A DNA stretch of 7,064 bases, taken from contig JANYCH010000152.1 of NCBI GenBank assembly GCA_025360395.1, positions 1 through 7,064 on the forward strand, written 5' to 3'. The stretch is from Cytophagales bacterium. GTDB taxonomy: Bacteria > Bacteroidota > Bacteroidia > Cytophagales > UBA9547. Positions within the stretch are counted from its first letter, which is position 1. Every line of letters begins with the position of its first letter. The notes beneath the pieces are model-generated. The model saw only the letters and a program-made list of their open reading frames with translations, did no database searches and was not told where the DNA came from. The position numbers and the translations under genes are program-made. Positions 5,957 through 7,064 of the stretch are shown piece by piece.

Positions 5957-7064
5957 ATGAAAAACTTATTCATACTTATTCTTTTTTTCTCTTTTTCAAT
6001 TTCTGCCCAACCCCCACTTCATCCGCTCAATTCTTGGACCTCATGGACAAAATCATCAACAAATGTTAGCTTAGGTGGATACAATTATGTGGAAAATTTT
6101 GATAATCAAAGTGGAATTAATACCCAAACAGGAGCATTAAGATTGTCTGTATTCAATGACCTAGGATGGGCTATAACTAGTGGTAATAAATATACCCTTG
6201 ATAGTAGACCCATAACCTTTACAATAGTAATGGCAGCAAATAATTTAGGTGATTTATCCTCACCTGATGCTTATATTGGCTTTGTTGAAATTAATGATAA
6301 TGATCCTCAAAATCCCAACTATAGTAGTAGTCAAATCAAAGCTTTACCAGGTGGATCTTTTGGTTGGAGTATCTTTTCAATCACATTTTTTCCAACAAAT
6401 AAGAAACCACTTACTACATCTATAATACCAAGAATATATGGAGTCAAGGGCGGTGGTGAAGTTTTCATATATGATGTAAATGTTGAGGTTGGATCCACAT
6501 CAAGGAAGGTCAGCGGTCTTCCATTAGGAAACCCATTGCCATATTTTAATAAGCTAATAAGTGCTACTTCTAAAGTTTATCCATCAAATTATTCTGGTGC
6601 AACAAATAATGATTGGTTATACGATGTTTCAACCTACTCATCCGCAAAGGAAAAGGATTTAAATATTGATCCATGCACTTCGCCGGCAAGCTGTCCCTCA
6701 ACACTTAGAATTTTATCGCACAGTGTAAAAGATAATGGAGCTTGGGCGATTTATCCTAAAACTAAGTTTCCCACACAAACAGGACAAACTGTTTTGCCTG
6801 GTGAGACATACACATTTACTGCAATAATTTCAGGCAACAGTTTGGGAAATATGTCTTCAGCAGATGGTTATCTTACTATAATTGGATTGGATAACAATAA
6901 TGTTGTCACTAATTGGAGCTTGGGAAGCTCAACAGATGTTGTTATAATACCTGTTGGATCTTTTGGTTGGAGAAAAATAAGCAAGACTATTACCATTGCA
7001 GCAAATGATAATACTACTAAATTTATAAAGCCCAGGTTTTGGGCTAATAAGGGAGGTGGCGAAT
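5957..7064 (+). CDS. Secreted protein with tandem jelly-roll-like (carbohydrate-binding-type) domains, 3' end outside window
   Basis: ATG 5957 opens a frame with no stop to the window end: 369 complete codons plus one base. It starts 6 nt after the preceding stop, in an A-rich leader. Residues 1-18 form a signal peptide (MKNLFILILFFSFSISAQ), with cleavage likely after ISA. Two homologous domains of about 120 residues follow, at about 59-178 and 248 to beyond 369. Shared landmarks are N-N/S-LG-x2-SS-x-D-x-Y, GSFGW (133-137 and 334-338) and KGGGE (164-168 and 365-369). The first closes with PRIYGVKGGGEVFIYDVNVEV, reminiscent of the last strands of CBM4/9-type sugar-binding jelly rolls. A Ser/Asn-rich linker with Cys240 and Cys246 (possible disulfide) separates them. 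More domains, perhaps a T9SS sorting domain, may lie beyond the window. The fold call is inference; secretion is well supported. Confidence 0.8.
   Translation, partial: MKNLFILILFFSFSISAQPPLHPLNSWTSWTKSSTNVSLGGYNYVENFDNQSGINTQTGALRLSVFNDLGWAITSGNKYTLDSRPITFTIVMAANNLGDLSSPDAYIGFVEINDNDPQNPNYSSSQIKALPGGSFGWSIFSITFFPTNKKPLTTSIIPRIYGVKGGGEVFIYDVNVEVGSTSRKVSGLPLGNPLPYFNKLISATSKVYPSNYSGATNNDWLYDVSTYSSAKEKDLNIDPCTSPASCPSTLRILSHSVKDNGAWAIYPKTKFPTQTGQTVLPGETYTFTAIISGNSLGNMSSADGYLTIIGLDNNNVVTNWSLGSSTDVVIIPVGSFGWRKISKTITIAANDNTTKFIKPRFWANKGGGE
6131..6490 (+). repeat. Intragenic domain repeat, copy A
   Basis: Residues about 59-178 of the partial secreted protein. The copy contains ALRLSVFNDLGWAI, NNLGDLSSPDAY, GSFGW and KGGGE. 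The 18 bases TGGATCTTTTGGTTGGAG (6352-6369) recur identically 603 bp downstream. Confidence 0.7.
6698..7063 (+). repeat. Intragenic domain repeat, copy B (cut by the window end)
   Basis: Residues about 248-369. The copy contains STLRILSHSVKDNGAWAI, NSLGNMSSADGY, GSFGW and KGGGE in the same order as copy A. The identical 18-base segment lies at 6955-6972. The copy ends at the window edge just after KGGGE, before the final strands expected from copy A. Confidence 0.7.

Overview
The window looks like chromosomal or accessory DNA from a member of the Bacteroidota. The evidence is a type IX secretion (T9SS) C-terminal sorting domain, weak or absent Shine-Dalgarno sequences, A-rich leaders and CusB-type lipoproteins with heavy-metal-binding domains (HMBD). 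All convincing genes are on the + strand. I see no tRNA, rRNA, CRISPR array or replication origin. I did not find a clearly new multi-gene system.

Left block (1-3312): the 3' end of a heavy-metal efflux operon of the Cus type. It has the C-terminal part of a TolC-family outer-membrane channel, then two different periplasmic adaptor lipoproteins (472 and 401 aa) in tandem. The TolC gene overlaps the first adaptor gene by 26 nt, and the two adaptor genes are 2 nt apart. Together the adaptors carry three Cys/Met/His metal-binding modules (two and one), and the second also ends in a short His/Met tail. The inner-membrane RND pump is not in the window and presumably lies upstream. The inferred job is export of Cu(I)/Ag(I) or a similar soft metal.

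Middle block (3365-4604): a complete insertion sequence of 1224 bp (3373-4596), of the IS256-like Zn-binding-variant type. It has 22-bp imperfect terminal inverted repeats (19/22) and an 8-bp target duplication, CAAATATT. The N-terminal zinc ribbon of its transposase is split. The first Cys pair lies upstream of the only in-frame start (TTG 3473) and is reachable from ATG 3447 only by a -1 shift at an A7 run. About 240 nt of non-coding tail follows the transposase; it holds a degenerate internal copy of the terminal repeat and two possible hairpins.

Right block (4605-7064): visibly more AT-rich DNA with two closely spaced secreted-protein genes, 6 nt apart. The first encodes a 421-aa protein with a signal peptide, PD40/WD40-like beta-propeller repeats and a T9SS type A sorting domain. 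The second runs off the window end (369 codons present). It has a signal peptide and two homologous beta-rich domains about 201 residues apart, resembling carbohydrate-binding jelly rolls. The insertion sequence sits between the metal operon and this pair, 80 bp upstream of the pair's first start codon.
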